Source: Skermania piniformis (lineage in GTDB: Bacteria > Actinomycetota > Actinomycetes > Mycobacteriales > Mycobacteriaceae). Taken from it: a stretch of 64,000 nt of DNA. Positions 36,268 through 44,080 of the stretch are shown piece after piece; the first letter of the stretch is position 1; the number at the start of each line of letters is the position of its first letter. Made by a program: the position numbers and the translations under genes. Below the pieces are notes generated by a model. It was not told the DNA's origin and ran no database searches. It saw nothing but the letters and a program-made list of their open reading frames with translations. The DNA lies in the NCBI RefSeq assembly GCF_019285775.1, contig NZ_CP079105.1:1922001-1986000 (forward strand), given 5' to 3'.

Positions 36268-37235
36268 TGCAGGTCGCGGTCACCGGTGCAGCCGGTTTTC
36301 TCGGAACCAATCTGATCGCCGAGCTCGTTGCCCGGGGCGACGAGGTCGTGGCGATCGATCGGGTGGCGCCGCCGGCCCGGCCCGGAGTGCGGTGGGTCGT
36401 TGCCGATGTGCTCGATCCGCAGTCGGTTCGCGCAGCGTTGGCCGGCGCCGAGGTGGTTTACCACCTCGTTGCCATGATCACCTTGGCGCAGCGGAACGAC
36501 CTGGCCTGGCGGGTGAACACGCAGGGCGTACGCGTGGTCGCGGAGGCCGCGCGGGCCGCCGGCGTCCGTCGGCTGGTGCATTGCGGATCGGTGCATTCGT
36601 TCGTTCCGGAGACGCCGGGTGGTCGATTGGACGAGACCTCCCGACGGTCGTCGGATCCCGCGCTGCCGGTCTACGACCGGTCCAAGTGGCAGGGCGAGGT
36701 GGAGTTGCGCGCGGTGATCGAGGCCGGTCTGGACGCGGTGATCTGCAATCCGACCGGGATCTTCGGCCCGATCGATCCTCGTCCGTTGTCGCGGATCAAT
36801 GCCGGCCTGTGCGGCGCGGCGCGCGGCCGGGTTCCGGTCATGCTTGCCGGTGGTTTCGACCTGGTCGACGTTCGCGACGTTGCGACCGGCCTGATCGCGG
36901 CGGCGGAGAAAGGGCGGACGGGCGAGAACTACCTGCTTTCCGGCCATCTGGTGCCGATGCTGACGGTCTCCCGGCTGGCCGCGGCCGCGGCCGGAGTGCG
37001 TGGCCCGCGGTTCGCCCTACCGTCGGCGCTGGTCACACCGCTGGTTGCCGCAGCAGAGCCGGTACTCGGCCGGTTCGGGTCGGACACGATCTCCCGGGCG
37101 ACGCTTTCGGCGCTGACGTCGGCGCCGGCGGTGGACGGCGCCAAGGCCGGCCGAGAGCTGGGCTTCACCGCACGGCCGATCGAGCGCACGGTCGAGGACT
37201 TGGTCGACTATTTCCGTCGGCAGCATCTGCTCTGA
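36267..37235 (+). CDS. NAD(P)-dependent epimerase/dehydratase, 3-beta-HSD-like
   Basis: A 322-residue extended short-chain dehydrogenase. It has the nucleotide-binding motif VTGAAGFLG (Gly7, Gly10, Gly13) at the very N-terminus, the Ser in HCGSVH, and the catalytic Tyr136 and Lys140 (YDRSK). GNPTGIFGP-like and NYLLSGH segments place it with sugar-nucleotide epimerases and 3-beta-hydroxysteroid dehydrogenases. Two KstR-type operators in front favour a steroid or lipid substrate, but this is inferred. The ATG start fits a leaderless transcript. Confidence 0.82.
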   Translation: MQVAVTGAAGFLGTNLIAELVARGDEVVAIDRVAPPARPGVRWVVADVLDPQSVRAALAGAEVVYHLVAMITLAQRNDLAWRVNTQGVRVVAEAARAAGVRRLVHCGSVHSFVPETPGGRLDETSRRSSDPALPVYDRSKWQGEVELRAVIEAGLDAVICNPTGIFGPIDPRPLSRINAGLCGAARGRVPVMLAGGFDLVDVRDVATGLIAAAEKGRTGENYLLSGHLVPMLTVSRLAAAAAGVRGPRFALPSALVTPLVAAAEPVLGRFGSDTISRATLSALTSAPAVDGAKAGRELGFTARPIERTVEDLVDYFRRQHLL

Positions 37236-37262
37236 GCGAACTACGCTCGAGTCGGAATATTT

Positions 37263-37283
37263 CTTGAGTCATACACGCTCAAC
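37263..37283. promoter_or_regulatory. HAIR-like inverted repeat (HspR operator) before hsp20
   Basis: CTTGAGT-N7-GCTCAAC matches the HspR-associated inverted repeat CTTGAGT-N7-ACTCAAG at 12 of 14 fixed positions with exact spacing. It lies 40 bases before the start of the small heat-shock gene, where HspR acts on acr2/hsp20 in M. tuberculosis. Heat-inducible derepression is therefore likely. Confidence 0.65.
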
Positions 37284-37322
37284 TTCATGACAGTCCGACA
37301 ACTTGGATCGAATGGAGTGAGA

Positions 37323-37733
37323 ATGATGACCTATCCCGTTCGCCGGAGCAGTGCATCGGCCGTGTTCGAGGCGGCTTTCGGCGCATCCGCAGCGCCGGTG
37401 GCCACCCGATGGGCGCCCCCGGTGACGGTCACGGAGACCGAGCAGGAATTCGTCGTGCTGGCCGAGGTGCCCGGCATGACCGTCGACCAGATCTCGGTCG
37501 AGGTCATCCGCAACGTCGTGACCATCTCCGGAGAGAAAGCGGGCGAGGCCGAGGCCGACGGCGCGGTGCGGTACACCACTCGGCGGAGCGGATCGTTCGG
37601 CTACCGCGCGCAGCTTCCCGGTGAGGTGGCCGCCGACGAGGTGACCGCTTCGCTGGAGAACGGTGTGCTCCGCGTGCTGGTACCCAAGGTCACGCCGCCC
37701 GGCGCGCGCAAGGTGACGATCGAAGCGATCTGA
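37323..37733 (+). CDS. hsp20: Small heat-shock protein, Hsp20/alpha-crystallin family
   Basis: ATP-independent holdase that binds unfolding proteins. The 136-residue protein has a short N-terminal arm and an alpha-crystallin domain (about 35-125) with VTETEQEFVVLAEVPGM, VVTISGEK and LENGVLRVLVPK, the A-x-x-x-n-GVL hallmark. The ATG at 37323 is preceded by GGAGTGAG; an upstream ATG at 37287 lacks a ribosome-binding site and would add a non-homologous stretch. A HAIR-like operator precedes it and a strong terminator follows, so it is a single-gene unit. Confidence 0.92.
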   Translation: MMTYPVRRSSASAVFEAAFGASAAPVATRWAPPVTVTETEQEFVVLAEVPGMTVDQISVEVIRNVVTISGEKAGEAEADGAVRYTTRRSGSFGYRAQLPGEVAADEVTASLENGVLRVLVPKVTPPGARKVTIEAI

Positions 37734-37746
37734 CGCCGGCGACGAG

Positions 37747-37777
37747 ACGGCGGGAACCGGCCGGGTTCCCGCCGTTT
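37747..37777 (+). terminator. Rho-independent-type terminator after hsp20
   Basis: An 11-bp perfect stem (ACGGCGGGAAC with GTTCCCGCCGT) around a 7-base loop, ending in a short TTT run, starts 14 bases after the hsp20 stop. It is the clearest terminator in the window. Confidence 0.8.
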
Positions 37778-37791
37778 GCCCGCCGAGATGC

Positions 37792-37820
37792 TTGACATCG
37801 AATAGCACAAATGTTCGACT
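37792..37820 (+). promoter_or_regulatory. Promoter of the radical SAM gene (TTGACA, 17 bp, TCGACT)
   Basis: A perfect TTGACA (37792-37797) is followed after 17 bases by TCGACT (37815-37820). That hexamer ends six bases before the GTG at 37827, so this mRNA may also be leaderless. Confidence 0.5.
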
Positions 37821-37826
37821 AGCCCG

Positions 37827-38843
37827 GTGCGGTGGCAGGGGCAGACGGTAGCCGGAGACGACGGTGCGTTTCCCGGTTTTGCGCGAGATGCGTTGGTGCA
37901 GACCGTGCAGACGCCGGAGTTCGATGGGATCACGTTCCACGAAGTGCTCTGCAAAAGCGCGCTGAACCGGATTCCGGCGGAGTCGGGACTCCCGTTCGGC
38001 TGGACGATCAATCCGATCCGGGGCTGTTCGCACGCGTGCCGATACTGTTTCGCCCGGAGCACCCACGAATATCTGGAACTCGACGCCGGGCACGATTTCG
38101 ACAGCCAGATCGTCGTGAAGACCAACGTTGCGGCGGTGCTGCGACGAGAGCTGGCTCGCCGCTCGTGGCGCGGCGAGCCGGTGGCGCTCGGCACCAACAC
38201 CGATCCCTATCAGCGGGCCGAAGGGCGCTACCGGCTGATGCCGGGGATCATCCGGGCGCTGACCGACGCGAACACCCCCTTCTCGATCTTGACCAAGGGT
38301 TCGTTGCTGCGGCGCGATCTGCCGCTGCTTACGTTGGCTGCAGGTCGGGTCGACGTCCGGATCGGCGTCTCGCTGGCGGTGTTCGATGCCGAGCTGCACG
38401 CTGCGCTGGAGCCGGGAACGCCGTCGCCCCGGGCTCGGTTGGAGTTGATTCGTGCGATTGTCGCCGCCGGTTTCGCGGTCGACGTGATGGTGGCGCCGGT
38501 GATCCCCTATCTCACCGACGGTCGGGCGCACCTCACCGGCTTGCTGGCGGCGATCGCCGAGGCCGGCGCGACCAGTGTCACCGCATTTCCGATGCACTTG
38601 CGCGGCAGCACACGTGGCTGGTTCCTGTCGTGGCTGGGTGAGCACCACCCCGCGCTGCTGGGCAAGTATCGCAAGCTCTACGGTCACGGGGCGTACGCCG
38701 CACCCGAGTACGGGGCCTGGTTGCGCGACCGGCTTGATCCGATGATCGCCGAGTACGGCCTCGGCCGGCCGGCCGGCCGTCCGCAGCCACCACCACCGCC
38801 GCCGGTCGCACCGGCCGAATCCCAGCTGGAGCTGTTCGGATGA
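37827..38843 (+). CDS. Radical SAM protein, Rv2578c type (SplB-like)
   Basis: A 338-residue enzyme that should bind a 4Fe-4S cluster and cleave S-adenosylmethionine. The cluster motif is GCSHACRYCFAR with Cys67, Cys71 and Cys74, and the family's KTNVAAVLRREL, LGTNTDPYQRAEGRYRLMPG and LTKGSLLRRDLP segments follow. It is the clear counterpart of M. tuberculosis Rv2578c, of unknown reaction, distantly related to spore photoproduct lyase. The end is proline-rich and closes with ESQLELFG. The stop overlaps the following methyltransferase gene (ATGA). Confidence 0.88.
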   Translation: MRWQGQTVAGDDGAFPGFARDALVQTVQTPEFDGITFHEVLCKSALNRIPAESGLPFGWTINPIRGCSHACRYCFARSTHEYLELDAGHDFDSQIVVKTNVAAVLRRELARRSWRGEPVALGTNTDPYQRAEGRYRLMPGIIRALTDANTPFSILTKGSLLRRDLPLLTLAAGRVDVRIGVSLAVFDAELHAALEPGTPSPRARLELIRAIVAAGFAVDVMVAPVIPYLTDGRAHLTGLLAAIAEAGATSVTAFPMHLRGSTRGWFLSWLGEHHPALLGKYRKLYGHGAYAAPEYGAWLRDRLDPMIAEYGLGRPAGRPQPPPPPPVAPAESQLELFG

Positions 38844-39640
38844 GCGGGGCCGGCGGTTACCTCGAGCCGGACCGGCTGGTGTCTCGGTTGCGTGCCGCCG
38901 GATGCGTATTCGCCGAGGACGAGGCTCGAATACTGCGCGCAGCTGCTCGGGATCCGGACGAACTGGCCGTGCTGACCGCGCGGCGGGTCGCCGGGGTGCC
39001 GCTGGAGCAGGTGGTCGGGTGGGTCGAGTTCGCGGGTATGTCGCTCGTGGTCCGGCCGGGGGTGTTCGTGCCCCGGCGGCGTACTCAGTTCCTCGTCGCA
39101 GTTGCTGCCGAGTCGGTGGGCCCGGGGGCGATCGTGGTCGACCTGTGTTGCGGTACCGGCGCACTCGGCCTGGCGTTGGTTGCATCGCGGTCCGATCTGC
39201 ACGAATTGCATGCGGTGGATATCGACCCGGCGGCGGTCGAGTGTGCGCGGATCAACCTCGGCGGCCGCGGCACTGCATACCGTGGTGATCTGTTCGATCC
39301 GATTCCCGTCGAGTTGCGCGAGCGGGTCGGCATTGTGCTTGCCAATGTGCCGTACGTTCCGACGGACGAGATCGGCATGCTGCCGGCCGAGGCGCGCGAG
39401 CACGAGCCGCGGGTGAGCCTGGACGGCGGCGCGGACGGTCTCGATCTCGTCCGGCGGGTCGCCGCCGCTGCGCCGGCGTGGCTTGTGCCGGGTGGCAGCG
39501 TCCTGTTCGAAGTCGCGGTACCGCAGATCGAGCCGGCACTGGCGGTGTTGCGCCAGGCCGGGCTGGCCGGCCGGGTCGAGTGCGCCGAGGAGCTCGGGGC
39601 CACCGTTGTCGCAGGAAGTCGGGCAGTTGTCCCGCAGTAA
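38840..39640 (+). CDS. Putative protein N5-glutamine methyltransferase (PrmC/HemK-like)
   Basis: A 266-residue SAM-dependent methyltransferase. It has the SAM-binding VVDLCCGTGALGLAL (99-113), an acidic strand end AVDIDPAAV, and LANVPYVPTDE, where NVPY (169-172) is a variant of the NPPY active-site motif that methylates Gln, Asn or adenine amides. True PrmC modifies release factors; this shorter actinobacterial paralogue may act on another protein. It is translationally coupled to the radical SAM gene, suggesting a shared pathway. Confidence 0.8.
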   Translation: MSGAGGYLEPDRLVSRLRAAGCVFAEDEARILRAAARDPDELAVLTARRVAGVPLEQVVGWVEFAGMSLVVRPGVFVPRRRTQFLVAVAAESVGPGAIVVDLCCGTGALGLALVASRSDLHELHAVDIDPAAVECARINLGGRGTAYRGDLFDPIPVELRERVGIVLANVPYVPTDEIGMLPAEAREHEPRVSLDGGADGLDLVRRVAAAAPAWLVPGGSVLFEVAVPQIEPALAVLRQAGLAGRVECAEELGATVVAGSRAVVPQ

Positions 39641-39702
39641 TCGGGAAAAGGCGACTGTGCGACCGAGAGCCGCGTGGCGAAGAGTAACGCAGGAGTGCAA
39701 AG

Positions 39703-40452
39703 ATGCCGACAACGATCGTGCCGGGCGGGCGATCGACGGCACGACGGAGATCGGTAATGCGCATCACCCTCTTCGCCACCGCGGCGATCGGATTGCTGTC
39801 CACACTGGCCGGTACCACCACGACCGGGGCTGCGGCGAATCCGGGCGCGTTGCGGCTGGCCGCGGCCGATCCGCGAACCGCGTTCGCGATGATTTCACTG
39901 GACTCGGGGAACGTCTCGGTGACATCGAATGCTGCCGACCAGCGTGCGGCACTGTCGATCGCGAAGTTGTATCTCGTCGACTACGTACTCCGGCATGGCG
40001 GCGGCGCGCCGGGGGAGCGGGATCTCGCGCAGCGAGCGATCGAGCTTTCCGACGATGCGGCCGCGGATCAGCTCGACGCGATCTATCCGGAGGCGATCGA
40101 CGAGGTTGCCGGCGAGTATCGACTCTCGGCGACCGCGCGCGGATCGTTCTGGGGGACGTCGGTGACCAGTGCGCGCGACGCGGCCGGTTTCCTGGCGGCG
40201 AAACTGCGGGCCGACGCGGCGTCGCCGATGCTCGGCTGGATGCGGGATGCCCAGCCGGTGGCCGCGGACGGAACCGAACAGAACTGGGGCACGGCACATC
40301 TGCCTGGGGTGATCGGCACCAAGTGGGGCTGGTCCGACGACAGGGTCTCCGAAGTGGCGTCCGCCTCGTACGGGGATCGCTTTGCGGTAGCCGCGTTCAC
40401 TGCGGGGGACGCCGACGCGGAGAATGCAGACCTGGCCGGACTAGGCGGATAG
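39703..40452 (+). CDS. Exported beta-lactamase-fold serine hydrolase-like protein
   Basis: A 249-residue protein with an N-terminal basic segment and hydrophobic signal (ITLFATAAIGLLSTLAG). The mature part has the three penicillin-recognising elements: SIAK (Ser85, Lys88), SDD (116-118) in place of SDN, and KWG (207-209) in place of KTG. That pattern argues for a class A-like fold, a carboxypeptidase, esterase or non-hydrolytic binding protein. A classical Glu166-type residue is not obvious, so beta-lactam hydrolysis should not be assumed. AGGAG lies nine bases before the ATG at 39703; an alternative ATG is at 39757. Confidence 0.75.
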   Translation: MPTTIVPGGRSTARRRSVMRITLFATAAIGLLSTLAGTTTTGAAANPGALRLAAADPRTAFAMISLDSGNVSVTSNAADQRAALSIAKLYLVDYVLRHGGGAPGERDLAQRAIELSDDAAADQLDAIYPEAIDEVAGEYRLSATARGSFWGTSVTSARDAAGFLAAKLRADAASPMLGWMRDAQPVAADGTEQNWGTAHLPGVIGTKWGWSDDRVSEVASASYGDRFAVAAFTAGDADAENADLAGLGG

Positions 40453-40496
40453 CTCACCGTGGACCGCTGATGATCCACGGCGGCCGCCGAACGGGG

Positions 40497-41408
40497 TTAC
40501 CGCGGGATCTGCGGGTTGTTCAGGTCTCGGGCGGAGAACGTGTCGCAGGCTTTGACCAGCCCGGTCTGGTAGCCGGCCAGGAACCATTTCTGTCGTTCCT
40601 CGGACGAGCCGTGGGTCCAGGTTTCCGGGTTGACCCGCTGTCCGGCCGAACGCTGAATCCGATCGTCGCCGACCGCTTGGGCCGCCGACAGTGCGTCCCG
40701 GATGTCCCTGTCGGTGAGTTTCTGCAGGAACGGTTGGCCGCCGTTCGGGCCCGGCGTGCTGTCCGCCCAGTGTGCCCAGACGCCGGCGAAACAGTCCGCC
40801 TGCAACTCGGTGCGAACGCCGCCGCCGGCGGCGCCCTGCGGGTCCTGCTGAGCTGCGCCGAGGGTGCCGAGCTGGTTGGAGATGTGGTGCCCGACCTCAT
40901 GCGCTACGACGTATTCCTGGGCCAACGGGCCACCGCTGGAGCCGAACCGATCCACCAGGATCTGGAAGAAGCTGGTATCGAAGTAGGCGGTGCGGTCGAC
41001 CGGGCAATAGAACGGTCCGACGTCGCTGGTGGCGTTGCCGCACGCGGTGGCGACGCTGCCGGAGAAGAGCTTGACCCCGGGCGGGACATACCGCACTCCG
41101 GTCTGCCGCTGGAGTTGTTGCCCCCACACGGCGTCCAGGCTGTTGGCGGTGGCGGCCACTCGACAGTTGACATCGCGGTTCGCGTCCGCTCCCGTCGTGC
41201 AGCCCTGCAGCGAGGTCGAGCTGCCGGCCGAGTCGTCCTGTCCGGTCACGCCACCGAGCACACTGCCGGGATCGCCGCCGAGCAGCAGAGTGATCACCAA
41301 CAGGATCAATCCGCCCAGTCCGCCGCCGACCGCGATCCGGCCACCCATGCCGCCGCCGCCGACCGAGACCCGCCCGGCGTCGATCTGGGTATCGTCGTTG
41401 AAGGTCAT
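40497..41408 (-). CDS. Neutral zinc metallopeptidase, YpfJ family
   Basis: A 303-residue membrane-anchored metallopeptidase-like protein. It has a Gly-rich cytoplasmic start, one helix (about 25-45) and an external domain with YVVAHEVGHH (His170, Glu171, His174), the HExxH zinc site of the YpfJ/DUF2342-related group, plus ELQADCFAGVWAHW with the third ligand region. M. tuberculosis has a homologue (Rv2575) in the same neighbourhood. The substrate is unknown. It faces aspS divergently across a 252-base gap. Confidence 0.88.
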   Translation of the reverse strand: MTFNDDTQIDAGRVSVGGGGMGGRIAVGGGLGGLILLVITLLLGGDPGSVLGGVTGQDDSAGSSTSLQGCTTGADANRDVNCRVAATANSLDAVWGQQLQRQTGVRYVPPGVKLFSGSVATACGNATSDVGPFYCPVDRTAYFDTSFFQILVDRFGSSGGPLAQEYVVAHEVGHHISNQLGTLGAAQQDPQGAAGGGVRTELQADCFAGVWAHWADSTPGPNGGQPFLQKLTDRDIRDALSAAQAVGDDRIQRSAGQRVNPETWTHGSSEERQKWFLAGYQTGLVKACDTFSARDLNNPQIPR

Positions 41409-41618
41409 CCGTCCACGCTTTCTCGTCGCGTCCCGCCCGGCCTCGTCCGGCGACGGCCCAGGTCGGCGTGCCGCCCGCGACGGCCCGACCCCTACAGCTT
41501 TCCATGCTCGAGCCGGGGGCGCCCGTATCTTCTGTCAACCACCGCGCTGGTGCTGGCGATGTCGCCGGTTCGAAATCGCTCGGTCAAATCGGGTTGTCGG
41601 CCGCTGCCGGCTGCTCCG

Positions 41619-41624
41619 TAGGAT
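41619..41624 (+). promoter_or_regulatory. -10 (TAGGAT) of aspS
   Basis: TAGGAT lies 36 bases before the TTG start of aspS, giving a leader of about 30 bases that contains AGAGGA at 41646-41651. The rest of the 252-base divergent gap shows no clear -35 element or repeat. Confidence 0.45.
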
Positions 41625-41660
41625 CGCCACGTTCACCCGTCACCCGAGAGGATTCCCGAG

Positions 41661-43448
41661 TTGCTACGCACTCACGAGGCCGGCACGCTGCGTCGCGAGC
41701 AGGCCGGACAAACCGTCACCCTGGCCGGTTGGGTGGCTCGGCGACGCGACCACGGCGGCGTGATCTTCATCGATCTGCGGGACGCCTCGGGGGTTGTGCA
41801 GGTGGTGTTCCGCGCGGCGGACGTCGCCGAGCCGGCGCACCGGCTACGCGCCGAGTACTGCGTCCAGGTGACCGGGACCGTGGACGATCGTCCGGCGGGT
41901 AACGAGAATCCGGATATCCCGACCGGCGAGATCGAAGTGGATGCCGCGGTCTTGACCGTGCTCAACGAGAGCGCGCCCTTGCCCTTCCAGCTGGACGAGC
42001 AGCCGGGGGAGGAGGCGCGGCTGACCTATCGTTACCTCGATCTGCGTCGGGCCGGACCCGCGCGGGCACTGCGGCTGCGTTCGGCGGTCAATGCCGCCGC
42101 TCGGGATGTGTTGGCCGCCCGCGGTTTCACCGAGGTGGAGACGCCGACGATGACCCGGTCCACGCCGGAGGGTGCACGCGACTTCGTGGTGCCTGCCCGG
42201 CTGCAGCCGGGCAGTTTCTACGCGTTGCCGCAGAGTCCGCAGCTGTTCAAACAGTTGCTGATGGTGGCCGGGGTCGAGCGGTACTACCAGATTGCCCGTT
42301 GTTATCGAGACGAAGATTTTCGGGCGGACCGACAGCCGGAGTTCACCCAGCTCGACGTCGAGATGAGCTTCGTCGACCAAGCTGACGTGATCGAACTGGC
42401 CGAGGCGGTTCTGGTCGCGCTCTGGCAGTTGATCGGCTACCAGCTGGCTACCCCGATCCCGCACCTGACCTACGCCGAGGCGATGCGGCGCTTCGGCTCG
42501 GACAAGCCGGACCTGCGGTTCGGGATCGAGCTTGTGGAGTGCACGGAATTCTTCGCCGACACCCCGTTCCGGGTATTCGACGCGCCGTACGTCGGCGCGG
42601 TGGTGATGCCCGGGGGAGCGAGCCAGCCCCGTCGCCAACTCGATGCGTGGCAGGAATGGGCCCGCCAGCGTGGGGCCAAGGGGCTGGCGTACGTGTTGAT
42701 CGGTGCCGACGGAACGCTCGGCGGCCCGGTGGCGAAGAACCTGTCGGATGTCGAACGGGCCGGGCTCGCCGCCCATGTCGGCGCTCAGCCGGGTGATTGC
42801 ATCTTCTTCGCCGCCGGCGCGGCAAAGCCCCAGCGCGCCCTGCTCGGTGCTGCGCGGGGCGAGATCGCCCGACGGCTGGACCTGATCGATCCGGACACCT
42901 GGGCCTTCGTCTGGATCGTCGACGCGCCGTTGTTCGAACCGGTCGTCGACGCGCTGGCCGGTGGCGACGTCGCGGTCGGGCACTCGGCGTGGACTGCAGT
43001 GCATCACGCGTTCACCTCACCCAAACCCGAGTCGCTGCCGTTGTTGGCGACCGACCCGGGCGCGGCGCTGGCCTACGCCTACGATATTGTTTGCAACGGT
43101 AACGAAATTGGCGGCGGCAGTATCCGGATCCATCGTCGTGACGTACAGGAACAGGTGTTCGGCGTGCTCGGCATCGGGCCGGCCGAGGCGCAGGAGAAGT
43201 TCGGTTTCCTGCTGGACGCGTTCTCCTACGGAGCGCCACCGCACGGCGGGATCGCGTTCGGCTGGGACCGGATCACCGCGCTGTTGGCGGGGGAGGATTC
43301 GATCCGCGACGTGATCGCGTTCCCCAAGTCGGGTGGCGGGCAAGACCCGCTCACCGGCGCCCCGGCACCGATCACGGCGCAGCAGCGGAAGGAGTCGGGG
43401 ATCGACGTGATCGTGCGCGCCGAGCCGGCCGAGGAGGCGGCGCGGTGA
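41661..43448 (+). CDS. aspS: Aspartyl-tRNA synthetase (bacterial type)
   Basis: Charges tRNA-Asp, and probably tRNA-Asn in organisms of this group. The 595-residue class II enzyme has the N-terminal OB-fold anticodon domain ([23 protein letters not shown]), motif 2 ([21 protein letters not shown]), the inserted GAD domain of bacterial enzymes (about 300-400) and motif 3 in GGIAFGWDR. The TTG start at 41661 is supported by homology and a ribosome-binding site. Whether it is discriminating for Asp depends on whether gatCAB is present elsewhere. Confidence 0.96.
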   Translation: MLRTHEAGTLRREQAGQTVTLAGWVARRRDHGGVIFIDLRDASGVVQVVFRAADVAEPAHRLRAEYCVQVTGTVDDRPAGNENPDIPTGEIEVDAAVLTVLNESAPLPFQLDEQPGEEARLTYRYLDLRRAGPARALRLRSAVNAAARDVLAARGFTEVETPTMTRSTPEGARDFVVPARLQPGSFYALPQSPQLFKQLLMVAGVERYYQIARCYRDEDFRADRQPEFTQLDVEMSFVDQADVIELAEAVLVALWQLIGYQLATPIPHLTYAEAMRRFGSDKPDLRFGIELVECTEFFADTPFRVFDAPYVGAVVMPGGASQPRRQLDAWQEWARQRGAKGLAYVLIGADGTLGGPVAKNLSDVERAGLAAHVGAQPGDCIFFAAGAAKPQRALLGAARGEIARRLDLIDPDTWAFVWIVDAPLFEPVVDALAGGDVAVGHSAWTAVHHAFTSPKPESLPLLATDPGAALAYAYDIVCNGNEIGGGSIRIHRRDVQEQVFGVLGIGPAEAQEKFGFLLDAFSYGAPPHGGIAFGWDRITALLAGEDSIRDVIAFPKSGGGQDPLTGAPAPITAQQRKESGIDVIVRAEPAEEAAR

Positions 43449-43451
43449 CGG

Positions 43452-43907
43452 TCAGGACCAGGGTGACCAGACGAGCACCAACACCGACAGCAGCAGCCCG
43501 ATCAGCAGTGCCGCACCGATTCCGGCGGCGACTCGGCTCGGCCGGTCCGGCTGTTCGATCCGGAGGTCGTCGTCCGTGGTCTTATCCGTGCTCTGATCGG
43601 ACAGCCGCCGGGGCGCGGGTGGTGGGGGCGGCTCGCCCTCGACGTCCGGGACCACGACCGGCAGGCCGACCGGCGTGGGTGGCTCGACCGGTACGCCGTA
43701 CTGACCACCGCCTGCTCCGCCGATCGGCGCATATCCGCTCGTCGGCAACTGATGGCGGGCGCGGCGCCGGCCCGGTGTGGGAACGGAGGTCGAGGGTGGC
43801 GGCGTCGGGGAATGCGGCGGATCGCCCGGCGGCGTTGCTCGCTCGTGGCGGCCACCGAGTTCGGGACCGACGTCTTCGCGTGGGTTCCCCCCGACTTCAT
43901 GGGTCAT
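43452..43907 (-). CDS. Proline-rich protein with C-terminal membrane anchor
   Basis: A 151-residue protein with a long Pro/Gly/Thr-rich hydrophilic region and a single helix at the extreme C-terminus (AAGIGAALLIGLLLSVLVLVW), so it is probably tail-anchored with the bulk in the cytoplasm. AGGAGG lies a few bases before the ATG at 43907. The stop is three bases from the convergent aspS stop. It is divergent from the phosphotransferase-like gene. No family or function recognised. Confidence 0.6.
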   Translation of the reverse strand: MTHEVGGNPREDVGPELGGRHERATPPGDPPHSPTPPPSTSVPTPGRRRARHQLPTSGYAPIGGAGGGQYGVPVEPPTPVGLPVVVPDVEGEPPPPPAPRRLSDQSTDKTTDDDLRIEQPDRPSRVAAGIGAALLIGLLLSVLVLVWSPWS

Positions 43908-44065
43908 TCCCCAGCCTCCTGATCGAACCCCTGATCGAGCTCGGAGCAAACCGCCGACAAGCTCGGTTTCAGTCGAGCGAACCTGACCCTGTTGCAGTTG
44001 TCAAGACATCGGTATCGGTGTTGGTTCGGCATCGATCAGGACAGATCACCGTCCAGCGGTCCGAG

Positions 44066-44080
44066 TACGGTGGTAGCCGA
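44066..44080 (+). promoter_or_regulatory. Candidate leaderless -10 (TACGGT) of the phosphotransferase-like gene
   Basis: TACGGT (44066-44071) ends eight bases before the ATG at 44080, and no ribosome-binding site is seen. Confidence 0.35.

Noticed and set aside
39483-41621. A 712-codon plus-strand frame through the methyltransferase end, serine hydrolase-like gene and metallopeptidase
   Set aside because: Three separate genes with intact motifs and starts explain this region in other frames; the long frame has no homology features.
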